DNA of 46,491 bases from Nitrospira sp. (GTDB lineage: Bacteria; Nitrospirota; Nitrospiria; SBBL01; JAADHI01): assembly GCA_027020665.1 (NCBI GenBank), contig JALUVJ010000081.1, positions 1 to 46,491 on the forward strand, in the 5' to 3' direction. The notes under the pieces are model-generated. The model was not told the DNA's origin. It made no database searches and saw only the letters and a list, made by a program, of their open reading frames with translations. Shown here piece after piece: positions 16,948 to 25,626 of this stretch. Within the stretch, counting starts at the first letter, position 1. Every line of letters begins with the position of its first letter. The position numbers and the translations under genes are program-made.

Positions 16948-17121
16948 CTACTGCGAAACCGTCTCAATGGCATCCGGAACAGCGAGACTTTTTCTTCGGT
17001 TATCCATGATGGTTTTATCCATGAGCGCACCGCAGTTAATACATTTCCACACATTGAAGATCACAAAAAAATCCGAAAGCCGCTCCAAATACATCAACCC
17101 GCTACATTTTGGACACTTCAT
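16948..17121 (-). CDS. Small zinc-ribbon protein
   Basis: The start at 17121 follows a very strong AAGGAGGGG. The 57-residue product begins MKCPKCSGLM and contains WKCINCG, so two CxxC knuckles form a zinc ribbon. It ends with IMDNRRKS and a short tail. Small proteins of the pattern CPKC-GLM-(20-25 residues)-WRCxxCG...I..NR are common in Nitrospirota and deltaproteobacteria, but I know no assigned function. It converges on the lipoprotein gene with a 17-base gap. Confidence 0.85.
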   Translation of the reverse strand: MKCPKCSGLMYLERLSDFFVIFNVWKCINCGALMDKTIMDNRRKSLAVPDAIETVSQ

Positions 17122-17263
17122 TTTACCCCTCCTTATTTTAGTGAAAGCAAGACATTTCTTTATCATGCAAGGGTTATGCCGAAGCTGTATGAATCAAAAA
17201 AGACCTGTTTTCAACCTGGAACGGGCTTTTTTAATAGAAGTTTCGCCAAAATATTGACGCCCG

Positions 17264-17299
17264 TGACAAAATTTTGTCTCTTATTGATGACAGAATTTT
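17264..17299. promoter_or_regulatory. Palindrome and repeated half-site upstream of radC
   Basis: A perfect 14-bp palindrome GACAAAATTTTGTC (17265-17278) starts within a TGACAAAATTTT unit. A near copy, TGACAGAATTTT, begins 24 bases later at 17288. The arrangement looks like two operator sites just upstream of the radC start. The regulator is unknown. Confidence 0.4.
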
Positions 17300-17326
17300 C
17301 AATAAATGGATTCCGGATTTGATAAA

Positions 17327-18058
17327 ATGCTGAAAATCAAGGACTGGCCAAAAGAAGAACGGCCACGGGAGCGCCTCTTAAAAAATGGCTCGGAATCCCT
17401 TTCCGATGCCCAGCTGCTGGCCATTCTTTTAAGGACGGGCTCGGACAAGGGCGATGCCTTGCAACTGGCCATCTATCTTTTGAAGAAGTTTTCTCCTTTG
17501 CGGCAATTGCTTGATGCGACCGTTTCAGAGCTTTGCACCGTCAAAGGGGTGGGACCCGCCAAGGCCGCACAACTGAAAGCTGCGCTTGAACTAGGCAGAC
17601 GATCGCTCGCCGTCCCTTTATTTGAGGGCACCGTCTTTTCAAAAAGCCGGGATGTCTTCCAACATTTCTCACCCTTATTCAGAAATGCAAAAAAAGAATA
17701 CTTTAAAATTCTTCTTCTGGATCAAAAAAATAAGATGATCCGTGATGTCACCATTTCTAAAGGCAGCTTGACCGCGACAGTCGTTCATCCCAGAGAAGTC
17801 TTTCATCCCGCCATTCGAGATTCCGCCGCTTCTGTGATTTTTATTCATAATCACCCCAGTGGCGACCCCGCCCCAAGTATCGAAGATAAAAAAATCACCG
17901 CGCGCTTGGCGGAAGTAGGCGAAGTCATGGGAATTCCGGTGCTGGACCACTTGATTATTGGAAACAGCGACTACTTCAGTTTTGCAGAGGCCGGATATAT
18001 CCGGCCTCTGCGGCAAGCAATGTCGGTGGCAGATCAAAAGGAAGTGGTTTACGGCTAA
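17327..18058 (+). CDS. radC: RadC/JAB-domain protein
   Basis: A 243-residue member of the RadC family: an N-terminal helix-hairpin-helix part (VKGVGPAKAAQLKAA) and a C-terminal JAB/MPN metalloprotease-like domain. The zinc motif FIHNHPSGDPAPSIED carries the HxH and Asp ligands. The family was once linked to DNA repair in E. coli, but that link did not hold and the real function is unsettled. I chose ATG 17327 because MLKIKDWPKEERPRERLL is the usual N-terminus. ATG 17306 would add seven residues; neither has a strong ribosome-binding site. Confidence 0.93.
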   Translation: MLKIKDWPKEERPRERLLKNGSESLSDAQLLAILLRTGSDKGDALQLAIYLLKKFSPLRQLLDATVSELCTVKGVGPAKAAQLKAALELGRRSLAVPLFEGTVFSKSRDVFQHFSPLFRNAKKEYFKILLLDQKNKMIRDVTISKGSLTATVVHPREVFHPAIRDSAASVIFIHNHPSGDPAPSIEDKKITARLAEVGEVMGIPVLDHLIIGNSDYFSFAEAGYIRPLRQAMSVADQKEVVYG

Positions 18059-18107
18059 GGATATGTATACAATACTGCCTTCACCATAGACTCGAAAGGA
18101 GTTGAAT

Positions 18108-18311
18108 TTGAAGCCGCTGATTACATTATGGTTTTTTGTCCTGGGAAGCACCATCCTTTTGTCGGGTTTTTTTTACCTGGCTGAAAACTATGCCCACGTT
18201 ATCGGAAACTTCTATTTTTTGTCGGGAGTCGCCCTGGGCCTTTATTTCATCATGATTTTTATGAAATGGATGGCCCACAAAAATAAGAAAAAAGGATTGA
18301 ATCAAGATTAA
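18108..18311 (+). CDS. Small two-helix membrane protein, unknown
   Basis: A 67-residue product starting at TTG 18108, six bases after AGGAG. Another TTG at 18102 touches the ribosome-binding site and is less likely. Two transmembrane helices are visible (about residues 4-24 and 33-52), followed by a lysine-rich cytoplasmic tail. No family was recognised. It lies between radC and a repeat element. Confidence 0.65.
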   Translation: MKPLITLWFFVLGSTILLSGFFYLAENYAHVIGNFYFLSGVALGLYFIMIFMKWMAHKNKKKGLNQD

Positions 18312-18321
18312 ATACAGCTTT

Positions 18322-18426
18322 GAAGAAACCTGAAGGCAATTTTTAGGAGAACATATCGTTCGATTCAAAAGCGGAATCTCTCGCTTCTGCTTTGAAAAGC
18401 AATGCATGACTCAATCTGAGCTTCCT
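18322..18426. repeat. Intercistronic repeat, shortened copy C
   Basis: The right end TCAATCTGAGCTTCCT (18411-18426), preceded by GCATGAC, matches the right ends of copies A and B. GATTCAAAAGCGG at 18362-18374 aligns with their core GATTCAAAACGC. The left end is diverged (AAGAAACCTGAAGG near 18323) and about 55 bp of the interior seems to be missing. The right end lies 9 bp before the polX-like start codon, which has no visible ribosome-binding site. Confidence 0.55.
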
Positions 18427-18435
18427 TAAAATCCC

Positions 18436-20214
18436 ATGGGCTTGCGCTTAAAACTGGATAAAAATGCACTGATCCCTCTTTTAGAAGAATTATCCCGCTT
18501 GCTGGAACTTAAGGGGGAAAGCCCTTTCAAGAGTCAGGCCTATGCAAACGCAGCCCGAGTGCTGAAACATTTGCAGGATGATCTGGCCGATGCAATCGAA
18601 AGCCGTGCGCTTCTGGAGGAAAAAGGCATTGGCAAAAGCACGTTTGCCAAAATTTACGAATGGGCGACAAGCGGGCGATCTTCCTATTATGAGGAGGTCA
18701 AAGCTGCGGTCCCGCCCGGGCTGCTGGAAATGAGCCGAATTCGCGGTTTGGGCACAAAAAAAATTAGAACCCTCCACGAAAGCCTGGGTATCGAAACCCT
18801 CGTTGACCTGGAGTATGCTTGCATTGAAAACCGCTTGCTCCATCTTCCGGGTTTCGGGAAAAAGACACAGGAAAAAATTCAAAACGGCATCGCCTTTCAT
18901 AAAAAACATCAGGGGTATGTTCACGCACATATTGCCCGACAGATTGCAGAGGCGCTTTTGTCCCAAATTCATCAGGTCAAGGGTGTTAAACGCGCAAGCA
19001 CCGTCGGGGCACTCAGGCGCCGAAACGAAGTGGTCAAGCAGATTGCGCTGATTGCAAGCAGCGGCACGCCGGAAACCCTCAAAACAGCCTTTCAGACATT
19101 TGAAGGGATTGCCGCAACACAATGTCAACTTACCGCCCAATCCGGTTTTGACACCTTAAACGGCCTTACAAGAGAAGGGATTGCCGTTCAGCTGCACATC
19201 GTGCCGGATGACTGCTATGCCCTGCTCTTGCACCATTTTACGGGCAATACAGCTTATCATGCGGCCTTTGCCGCGCATGCAAAACACTGCGGGATTAAAG
19301 TCAGCCGATACGGTCTTTTTTTGGATGACCACCCTTTGCCCTGTCCTGATGAAGAAACGCTTTTTTCAACGCTGGATTTGGCCCCGATTCCTCCGGAGCT
19401 TCGGGAGGGAAAAAATGAAATTGCGGAGGCCGCAAAACACGCCCTACCGACACTGGTGCGCAAACAAGACATTCGGGGCATCTTCCATGTGCACAGCACT
19501 TACAGCGACGGGGCGGGTGCTTTATCCGAAATGGTTGAAGCTGCAAGCGCGGCAGGGTATGAATATATCGGGATTTCAGATCACAGTCAGTCGGCTTTTT
19601 ACGCAAACGGCCTGAAACCCGAGCGGATCAAAAAACAGCATGAAGAAATTGATACCCTGCAACAACAATTTGAAAACATTCTCATCTTAAAAGGCATCGA
19701 ATCGGACATTCTGCCCGACGGTCGTCTGGACTATGGCGACGACATCCTTTTCTCTTTTGACTTTGTCATCGCATCCGTTCATTCTCACTTCAACTTGTCC
19801 GAAAAGGAAATGACACACCGCATCATTCGCGCCATGTCCCACCCGGCCGTCACCATCTTAGGTCACCCCACGGGCCGGCTACTGCTCTCCCGCGAAGCTT
19901 ACGCCGTAAACATGCCTGATGTCATACAAGCCGCCGCAGAATATAGCGTCGCCATTGAACTCAACGCCAGTCCTTATCGCCTGGATCTTGACTGGCGTTA
20001 TTGTCAATTCGCCAAAGCGGCAGGTGTGCGCCTCAGTCTCAATCCTGATGCGCATAAAATCGAAAGCATGACGGATTTAGATGTCGGCATCGGCATCGCG
20101 CGCAAAGGCTGGCTGAGCGCCCATGATCTGATTAATACACTGCCCAAAGCGAAGATCATCGATTATTTAAAAAACAGCGATCACCGCAAAAATCAAACCC
20201 TAAAAAGCCGGTAA
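18436..20214 (+). CDS. polX: PolX-family protein with intact PHP domain and degenerate polymerase site
   Basis: A 592-residue protein with the order of bacterial PolX: N-terminal helix-hairpin-helix region (about 1-160), X-family palm (about 165-335) and PHP phosphoesterase (about 345-575). PHP metal motifs are complete: HVHSTYSDG (351-359), GISDHSQS, GIESDI, ASVHSH, GHPTGR and NPDAH. In the palm, the family pattern G-S-x-R-R...D-x-D is GALRRR (191-196) followed by KQIALIA (201-207), with Gln202 and Ala204 where the aspartates belong. The third aspartate is replaced in VQLHIV (Gln252). Nuclease activity is likely; DNA polymerase activity is doubtful. The ATG follows repeat copy C and lacks a clear ribosome-binding site. 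Confidence 0.9.
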   Translation: MGLRLKLDKNALIPLLEELSRLLELKGESPFKSQAYANAARVLKHLQDDLADAIESRALLEEKGIGKSTFAKIYEWATSGRSSYYEEVKAAVPPGLLEMSRIRGLGTKKIRTLHESLGIETLVDLEYACIENRLLHLPGFGKKTQEKIQNGIAFHKKHQGYVHAHIARQIAEALLSQIHQVKGVKRASTVGALRRRNEVVKQIALIASSGTPETLKTAFQTFEGIAATQCQLTAQSGFDTLNGLTREGIAVQLHIVPDDCYALLLHHFTGNTAYHAAFAAHAKHCGIKVSRYGLFLDDHPLPCPDEETLFSTLDLAPIPPELREGKNEIAEAAKHALPTLVRKQDIRGIFHVHSTYSDGAGALSEMVEAASAAGYEYIGISDHSQSAFYANGLKPERIKKQHEEIDTLQQQFENILILKGIESDILPDGRLDYGDDILFSFDFVIASVHSHFNLSEKEMTHRIIRAMSHPAVTILGHPTGRLLLSREAYAVNMPDVIQAAAEYSVAIELNASPYRLDLDWRYCQFAKAAGVRLSLNPDAHKIESMTDLDVGIGIARKGWLSAHDLINTLPKAKIIDYLKNSDHRKNQTLKSR

Positions 20215-20294
20215 AATCCGCTGAGAGCAGATCCGGATTCAGACCGCCTTTCCCTGCTTTTTCCCATGTAAAAAAGAGAGGAAATCCCTACCGG

Positions 20295-20326
20295 AGGCCC
20301 TGTCGATTTCTTGACACATCGGGCCT
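20295..20326. other. Possible stem-loop between polX and the TPR gene
   Basis: AGGCCC (20295-20300) pairs with GGGCCT (20321-20326), with inner pairing TGTC/GACA. It is followed only by TTCTATG, so it is at best a weak terminator. It also contains TTGACA (20311-20316), but no -10 box lies at a proper distance. Confidence 0.3.
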
Positions 20327-20369
20327 TCTATGATACCCATTTTAAAGACCATTCCAAGGAGGGACCCCT

Positions 20370-22304
20370 TTGTCCTTAAGCAAAAGCGCAATCATTGAAA
20401 AAGCACAAAAGCTTGTTTTAAAAGGGAAAATTAAGCAAGCCATTGCCGAATGGAAGAAGCTGGCGGCCGAGACGCCAAACGACGGCAATATCTATAACGC
20501 CATCGGCGATCTTTATCTCAAATCAAACGACAAGCCCAACGCAACATCAGCCTTCATCAAAGCCGCAGACGCCTTTCAAGAAGCTGCTTTTGAGCTCAAA
20601 AGCATCGCCCTCTACAAAAAGGCGCTCAAAGTTTCCCCCTCCAAAATCGAAATTCACGAAAAACTGGCAGCCGTTTATGCCGAACGCGGCCTCATCAGCA
20701 ACGCGATTGACAATTACTTAAAAGCAGCAAAATTTTATTACAAAAACGGAAATTTCCGCGCTGCGCTGACTGTTTACCGAAAACTCTCCAGCCTGGACCC
20801 GGAAAATGTCAACATCCGCCTTGAAATCGCCGAGATGTGTGAAAAACAGGAAGTCAATGAAGAGGCCATTGAGGAATATAAGAAGGTCGTCGCCCTCTAT
20901 GACGCAAAAAACAAAGCCGCCGAAGCAGATAAAATCCGAGAAAAAATCACTGCCCTCGACCCAACCTATGCATCACAACAAACCCCCGACTTAGAAGAAA
21001 CCCCGGAAACCGAATTTGAATCCGAAAACCAAGTCACAGCCGGGCCGCTCGAAAGTGAAGCCCCGGGAACAAGAGAAACAGAAGCCAATGAAGGCATCTC
21101 AGTCGCCCCCGAACTTCCGGAAGAAAGTGCGCAAGGGTTTTTAGCGCCTGAAGCAGAGCCGCTCGCAAAAGAGCAGACCGTTTTTCCTTCCGGGCAGGGG
21201 ATACCAGACGCGCTACCTTCCGGCGATAATGAAGCAGAAAACAAGGCTCCTTTTGAAAATGCGCTCACCGAGGCGGAAGTTTATATCCAATACGGCCTGA
21301 TAGACAAGGCAATTGCCCAACTCAAATCACTGGCCACCTCATTCCCCGCGGAACTGAAACCCCACCTCAAATTAAAAGAAATTTATCTTCAGCAAGGGAT
21401 GATGCAGGAGGCCATTGAAACCTGTGAATCCCTCATTGCGCGTTATAATACCCTGGGGGACGACGACGCAAAAAAAGAAGTCCTTGCAGACCTAAACACA
21501 CTTAAGGCCCAAAAAACCGACGCAGAAACACAAACACCTTCCCCTCTCGAAGCCGACCCCTTTGGTGATGCGGTAATCGCGGCGGACTCCCTTTCCGACA
21601 ACCTCTCCGAGCCGACACTGGCCGCCTTGGAAGAGATGGCTTCGGAAGATCCCTCTTTCCGGGAAACCGGTCAACCTTCTGCCGCAGCCGAAACAGAAAA
21701 TCCATTGCACGCACTCAATCCGGAAACTAAAAACGAGGAATATGTCGACCTCAATTCAATTCTCTCAGAGGGATTTGGCGGTGACGAGGACGAAATCGAA
21801 AGCTCCCTGGAAAAATCCTTTCGCAACCTTCAAGAGGTGCACAACAGCCAAAATGCGGAAGAAACGGAAACCCAGTACGACCTGGGCATCGCTTACAAAG
21901 AAATGGGTATGATGGCGGAAGCCATGAAAGCCTTTGAGCTGGCGGCCAAAGGCGAGAGCCGCTTTGAAAACGCCATGATTATGCTCGCCTCATGTCACCG
22001 GGAAGAGGGCTCTACTCCGACCGCAGTCAAAATTCTTGAAACCGCACTGGCCGAACACAACAACAGAACCGGCGCCTTCATCGCTATAAAATACGAACTG
22101 GCCATGCTGTACGAAAAATTGGGAGACAAACGCTTTAAAGGGCTTTATCAGGAAATTTTTGAAACCGACCCTTCCTTTAGGGATATCGCAAAAAAATACG
22201 GTGATTTGACCTCCAAAAACCAAGCGCACACAGAAACTTCCTCCAATCCAAAACCGGCAACACTCCATAAACAAAAAACAAGAGACCGGGTTTCTTACCT
22301 CTAA
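20370..22304 (+). CDS. TPR-repeat protein with long acidic linkers
   Basis: The start is TTG at 20370, six bases after an excellent AAGGAGGG. The 644-residue protein has N-terminal tetratricopeptide repeats (about residues 1-195, e.g. IYNAIGDLYLKSNDKPNATS). An acidic, low-complexity linker (about 200-305) rich in Glu/Pro follows, then a middle TPR stretch (about 308-370), another acidic linker, and C-terminal TPRs (about 505-610, with YDLGIAYKEMGMMAEAMKAF). No signal peptide is seen, so it is cytoplasmic and probably a scaffold. The ATPase gene six bases downstream is almost certainly co-translated with it. Homologous pairs occur near secretion, pilus or motility loci; the role here is inferred only. 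Confidence 0.85.
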   Translation: MSLSKSAIIEKAQKLVLKGKIKQAIAEWKKLAAETPNDGNIYNAIGDLYLKSNDKPNATSAFIKAADAFQEAAFELKSIALYKKALKVSPSKIEIHEKLAAVYAERGLISNAIDNYLKAAKFYYKNGNFRAALTVYRKLSSLDPENVNIRLEIAEMCEKQEVNEEAIEEYKKVVALYDAKNKAAEADKIREKITALDPTYASQQTPDLEETPETEFESENQVTAGPLESEAPGTRETEANEGISVAPELPEESAQGFLAPEAEPLAKEQTVFPSGQGIPDALPSGDNEAENKAPFENALTEAEVYIQYGLIDKAIAQLKSLATSFPAELKPHLKLKEIYLQQGMMQEAIETCESLIARYNTLGDDDAKKEVLADLNTLKAQKTDAETQTPSPLEADPFGDAVIAADSLSDNLSEPTLAALEEMASEDPSFRETGQPSAAAETENPLHALNPETKNEEYVDLNSILSEGFGGDEDEIESSLEKSFRNLQEVHNSQNAEETETQYDLGIAYKEMGMMAEAMKAFELAAKGESRFENAMIMLASCHREEGSTPTAVKILETALAEHNNRTGAFIAIKYELAMLYEKLGDKRFKGLYQEIFETDPSFRDIAKKYGDLTSKNQAHTETSSNPKPATLHKQKTRDRVSYL

Positions 22305-22310
22305 GGCAAG

Positions 22311-23123
22311 ATGAACTACATCGCATATTACCAACTGAAGGAACAACCCTTTTCGACCGCTATCGACAATCGCTTTTATTACAACAGCCACCAGCATGCG
22401 GAGGCTCTGCTGAAGCTAAAATACGCTGCGGAGCAACGCAAAGGACTCGCCATTGTCGTCGGAGATGTGGGTGCGGGCAAAACCACCCTTGCCCGGCAAC
22501 TCCTGGAAGAACTCACAGAAGACCAATACGAGTCGGCTCTGCTTGTTGTTATTCATGCCGAAATTTCTTCGGAATGGATTCTGCGCAAAATCGCCGTGCA
22601 ACTCGGAATTGAAAACCCGGTTGAAGAAAAAGTCGCGCTGCTCACGCAACTTTACCACCGCCTTGTCGAAATCTACGATTCGGGCAAAAAAGCCGTTGTT
22701 TTAATTGACGAAGCACAGATGCTCCATCACAAAGCGGTCATGGAAGAATTCCGCGGCCTGCTCAACATCGAACTCGACAGCAAAAAATTGATCACCTTTG
22801 TTTTTTTTGGCCTAAACGATTTGGATGAAACACTCGCACTTGACCGTCCCCTTCAACAGCGGGTCGCCATCCGGCATGAATTATGTTCTCTTACGCAAAA
22901 AACCACGGAAGACTATATTCGCTACCGGCTTGAGATCGCAGGCACACAAAAAGCACTTTTTGCGGAACCGGCCCTGCTGGCCGTTCACGAAGCTTCAAAA
23001 GGTTTTCCAAGACTCATCAACACCCTCTGCGACAACGCCCTGCTCGAAGGCTTTCTTCGCAAAAAAGAAATCATCGACGAAAAAATCATTCGGGAAGTCG
23101 CCCAAGACCTAAAACTCGCTTAG
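22311..23123 (+). CDS. ExeA/GspA-like AAA ATPase
   Basis: A 270-residue P-loop ATPase. The N-terminus YYQLKEQPFSTAIDNRFYY is the typical ExeA/GspA start (F-x-L-x-x-x-P-F...). Walker A is VVGDVGAGKTT, Walker B is AVVLIDEAQML, and the C-terminal GFPRLINTLCDNAL is a sensor-2-like family motif. Members support assembly of type II secretion (ExeA) or accompany exosortase/PEP-CTERM loci. This protein lacks the C-terminal peptidoglycan-binding region of ExeA. A PEP-CTERM gene is elsewhere in the window, so an exosortase link is possible but unproven. Confidence 0.88.
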   Translation: MNYIAYYQLKEQPFSTAIDNRFYYNSHQHAEALLKLKYAAEQRKGLAIVVGDVGAGKTTLARQLLEELTEDQYESALLVVIHAEISSEWILRKIAVQLGIENPVEEKVALLTQLYHRLVEIYDSGKKAVVLIDEAQMLHHKAVMEEFRGLLNIELDSKKLITFVFFGLNDLDETLALDRPLQQRVAIRHELCSLTQKTTEDYIRYRLEIAGTQKALFAEPALLAVHEASKGFPRLINTLCDNALLEGFLRKKEIIDEKIIREVAQDLKLA

Positions 23124-23170
23124 GGAAACAAATGTAATTTGTCCCAAAAAAACGAGTTAAGTTATTGGTA

Positions 23171-23193
23171 ACGGCTGATTAAGGATAAGCCGT
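23171..23193. terminator. Weak hairpin between convergent genes
   Basis: ACGGCT (23171-23176) pairs with AGCCGT (23188-23193), with two further A-T pairs inside. It lies between the ATPase gene and the converging TIGR02757 gene, followed by GTTTCT on the plus strand. The 164-base gap holds no other gene. Confidence 0.3.
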
Positions 23194-23287
23194 GTTTCTA
23201 TATCCGGCCTTTTATTGAAGTGTTGACTTTGGTGGAAAGAAAACCCGGCTTACGCTCCTTAAGGTCCAATTTAAAAGTGCGACAGAT

Positions 23288-24154
23288 TTAGAGAAAAGCC
23301 TGCCCCGGAAAACAAATCTGTTGTAAAACACAGATACGGCATGTTTCGGGGCTTGCTTTGAGAGGGCAAGCGCCGGAAATGCCCAAATGACACAGCGAAA
23401 AATCATAACGCAGCGGATCCATTGGATCACACTGCCGCAAGGCCGCTGTGATCTCTTGCGCCATTTTCCAATCCGGAGTCTTTCGTGATGTCAGTTGCAA
23501 ATACTGAGAAATACGGATGATGTGTGTATCCAAAGGGATAATCAGTTTCGCAGGCGGAATCTCTTTCCAAAAGCCGAAATCCACCCCATCCTCCGGGCGA
23601 ATCATCCAACGCAAAAAAAGGTTCAAACGCTTACAGGCGCTGCCCGATGCGGGAGAGGGTAATAAATAGGAGAAGCCTCTTGAGGGTTTTGTCCCAAGCA
23701 GTTCACGCAATGCGGCCACAAAACGTGACAATGTCGGGCCGATATCCGGATCATGCGCCTCATACCCGTTTTGAAACAAAGTCCCGATCGTCTGATATTT
23801 TTTGACAACGCCGCTCATCAGACACATCAAATCAAAGAGATCCTGCGTTGTATTAAAACGATAATAGATGCCTTGAAATCGCGGCCGCTCCCGCGCAGCA
23901 TCAAAATCTTTCAAGTAGGCATAAAGCCCGTCCTTAGCCAGGGCCAATACCTGATCAACACAAGCCTTAAATAAATCAACCCGGCCATAGGCCAAAACTG
24001 CCGCGATGAATCCGGCAATTTCGATCTCCCGCGGATCTTTATAACGATGCGGAATTTCAATCGGGTCATCTGAAATACGATCTTTTGCAGCATGCTGCCG
24101 ACAAAGCAGATCCAGTGCCCGCCGTCGTATTTCAATGACTTTAGGCAAAATCAT
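23288..24154 (-). CDS. TIGR02757 (DUF2400) family protein
   Basis: A 288-residue protein with the features of TIGR02757: an N-terminal DPIEIPHRYKDPREIEIAGF, central GLYAYLKDF, PLDTHIIRISQYLQL, and a C-terminal cysteine cluster (CHLGISGACPL...CRICVLQQIC). The C-terminal cysteines and the helix-hairpin-helix-like DTHI segment suggest a relative of iron-sulfur DNA glycosylases, but the family has no established function. The ATG at 24154 overlaps the stop of the SLC13 gene as ATGA, so the two are co-translated. Confidence 0.9.
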   Translation of the reverse strand: MILPKVIEIRRRALDLLCRQHAAKDRISDDPIEIPHRYKDPREIEIAGFIAAVLAYGRVDLFKACVDQVLALAKDGLYAYLKDFDAARERPRFQGIYYRFNTTQDLFDLMCLMSGVVKKYQTIGTLFQNGYEAHDPDIGPTLSRFVAALRELLGTKPSRGFSYLLPSPASGSACKRLNLFLRWMIRPEDGVDFGFWKEIPPAKLIIPLDTHIIRISQYLQLTSRKTPDWKMAQEITAALRQCDPMDPLRYDFSLCHLGISGACPLKASPETCRICVLQQICFPGQAFL

Positions 24155-25608
24155 CCGGGGAAAATCGTGCGAATCGCCAACACAAGCATCACGATCACAA
24201 ACGCCATGACAACGTTTAGCTGGATCCCGGCCCGCATCATGGCCTGCATCGGCACACGATCCGTGCCGAAAACAATGGCGTTCGGCGGCGTCGCTACGGG
24301 CAACATGAACGCACAGGACGCCGAAAGTGTCGCCGTCACCAAGAGCAGCGTTATATCGTGCCCGCTGCCCGTCGCCACGGCGGCCAAAATCGGCAAAATG
24401 ACCTGCGTCGTCGCAGTATTGCTCGTAATTTCGGTTAAAAAAGTCATCATTAAAGCGATGCCCAAGAGCATAAAAAAAGGTGCGACGCCCCCTAAAAAAG
24501 CCATCTGATTGCCAATAACCGCCGAAAGCCCGGAGCGTTGCATGCCCATCGCCATCGCAAAACCGCCCCCGAATAAAATTAGAATGTGCCAGGGCAAACG
24601 GGCAAAAGCCGAGAGATCCAAAATCGGACGACCTGCCATCGGAATCACAAACAGCGCAAAGGCCGCAACAATCGCCACCGTACCATCATCCACACCCGGA
24701 TAGGGCAACAAAGACGACCAGCCCGGGATGACAAAATGCTCTCCGCGAATCCCTTGACGGGTCATCCAGGCCAATGCCGTCATCAAAAGCACCGTGCCCA
24801 CATAGATTTCCTCCCGCGACATCTTGCCCAAATGTGCCCCTTCGTCTTTAATCGGACCAAATGCAGCGGCCGACCAAGGCAAGCGCCGGAGCTTCCGACC
24901 CAACAAGAAATACAGCACGGCCAAACCCAAAACAACCATCGGCACACCAATCATCATCCATTGCAAAAAACCGGGCGCACGATCCGGCGCAACTGACTTC
25001 ATCGTCTCCATAAAAATCAAATTCGGCGGACTGCCAACGGGCGTGCCCATGCCCCCGATATTGGCCGCATACGCAACACACAAAAGCAGGCTTGCGGTAA
25101 AAACTTTGAGCTCTTTAACGCTAAATTGGGCTTCCAGCCGGGAAATGACGGCCATCGCGATCGTCACCATGAGCATCGTCGTAGCCGTATTTGAAATCCA
25201 CATCGAAAGAAAAGCCGTCGCAGAAGCAAAACCCGCCACGATTTGAAGCAGGTTCGCGTGCCAGCGCGAAAGGATAAACAAGGCGATGCGGCGATGCAGG
25301 CCCGTCTTTTCCATGGCCTGCGCAATGAAAAATCCACCCATAAACAAAAAGATGGTGCTGGTCATGTAACGCGGGGCCGTTGCGTTCGCGGGCGCGATGC
25401 CGGTCAGGGGAAACGCAATCAGGGGAATAAGAGCAGTCACGGCAAGCGGCACACACTCCGTCATCCACCACAGGGCCATCCACAGCGCGATGCCCAGCAT
25501 GAAGGGGGCTTTGGGATAATCTAAAATGGGAACAAAAACGGGAATCAATACGGCCAGAAGCGGGCCAAGCATTAGTACCGCAGGTTTGATCTTGGCCCGA
25601 ATCGACAA
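24151..25608 (-). CDS. SLC13/DASS-family sodium:anion symporter
   Basis: A 485-residue inner-membrane carrier with about 11-12 hydrophobic helices. The two inverted halves each carry the family SNT sodium/substrate motif: MWISNTATTML and ITSNTATTQVI. GGMGTPVGSPPN follows the first and ATPPNAIVFG the second. Such carriers import di- or tricarboxylates, sulfate or related anions; the substrate cannot be told from sequence. The start is TTG at 25608 with GGGAG four bases before it. Repeat copy B ends 18 bp upstream. The stop overlaps the next gene. Confidence 0.92.
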   Translation of the reverse strand: MSIRAKIKPAVLMLGPLLAVLIPVFVPILDYPKAPFMLGIALWMALWWMTECVPLAVTALIPLIAFPLTGIAPANATAPRYMTSTIFLFMGGFFIAQAMEKTGLHRRIALFILSRWHANLLQIVAGFASATAFLSMWISNTATTMLMVTIAMAVISRLEAQFSVKELKVFTASLLLCVAYAANIGGMGTPVGSPPNLIFMETMKSVAPDRAPGFLQWMMIGVPMVVLGLAVLYFLLGRKLRRLPWSAAAFGPIKDEGAHLGKMSREEIYVGTVLLMTALAWMTRQGIRGEHFVIPGWSSLLPYPGVDDGTVAIVAAFALFVIPMAGRPILDLSAFARLPWHILILFGGGFAMAMGMQRSGLSAVIGNQMAFLGGVAPFFMLLGIALMMTFLTEITSNTATTQVILPILAAVATGSGHDITLLLVTATLSASCAFMLPVATPPNAIVFGTDRVPMQAMMRAGIQLNVVMAFVIVMLVLAIRTIFPG

Positions 25609-25626
25609 GTCGCTCCCGTCTTCTTT

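Noticed and set aside
20311-20336. TTGACA...TATGAT as promoter of the TPR gene
   Set aside because: The spacer is only 12 bp, too short for sigma-70 recognition.
23123-23145. Hairpin GGGAAACAAAT/ATTTGTCCC as terminator of the ExeA-like ATPase gene
   Set aside because: It is followed by A residues on the plus strand, not T, and has a two-base bulge; it cannot be called a terminator.
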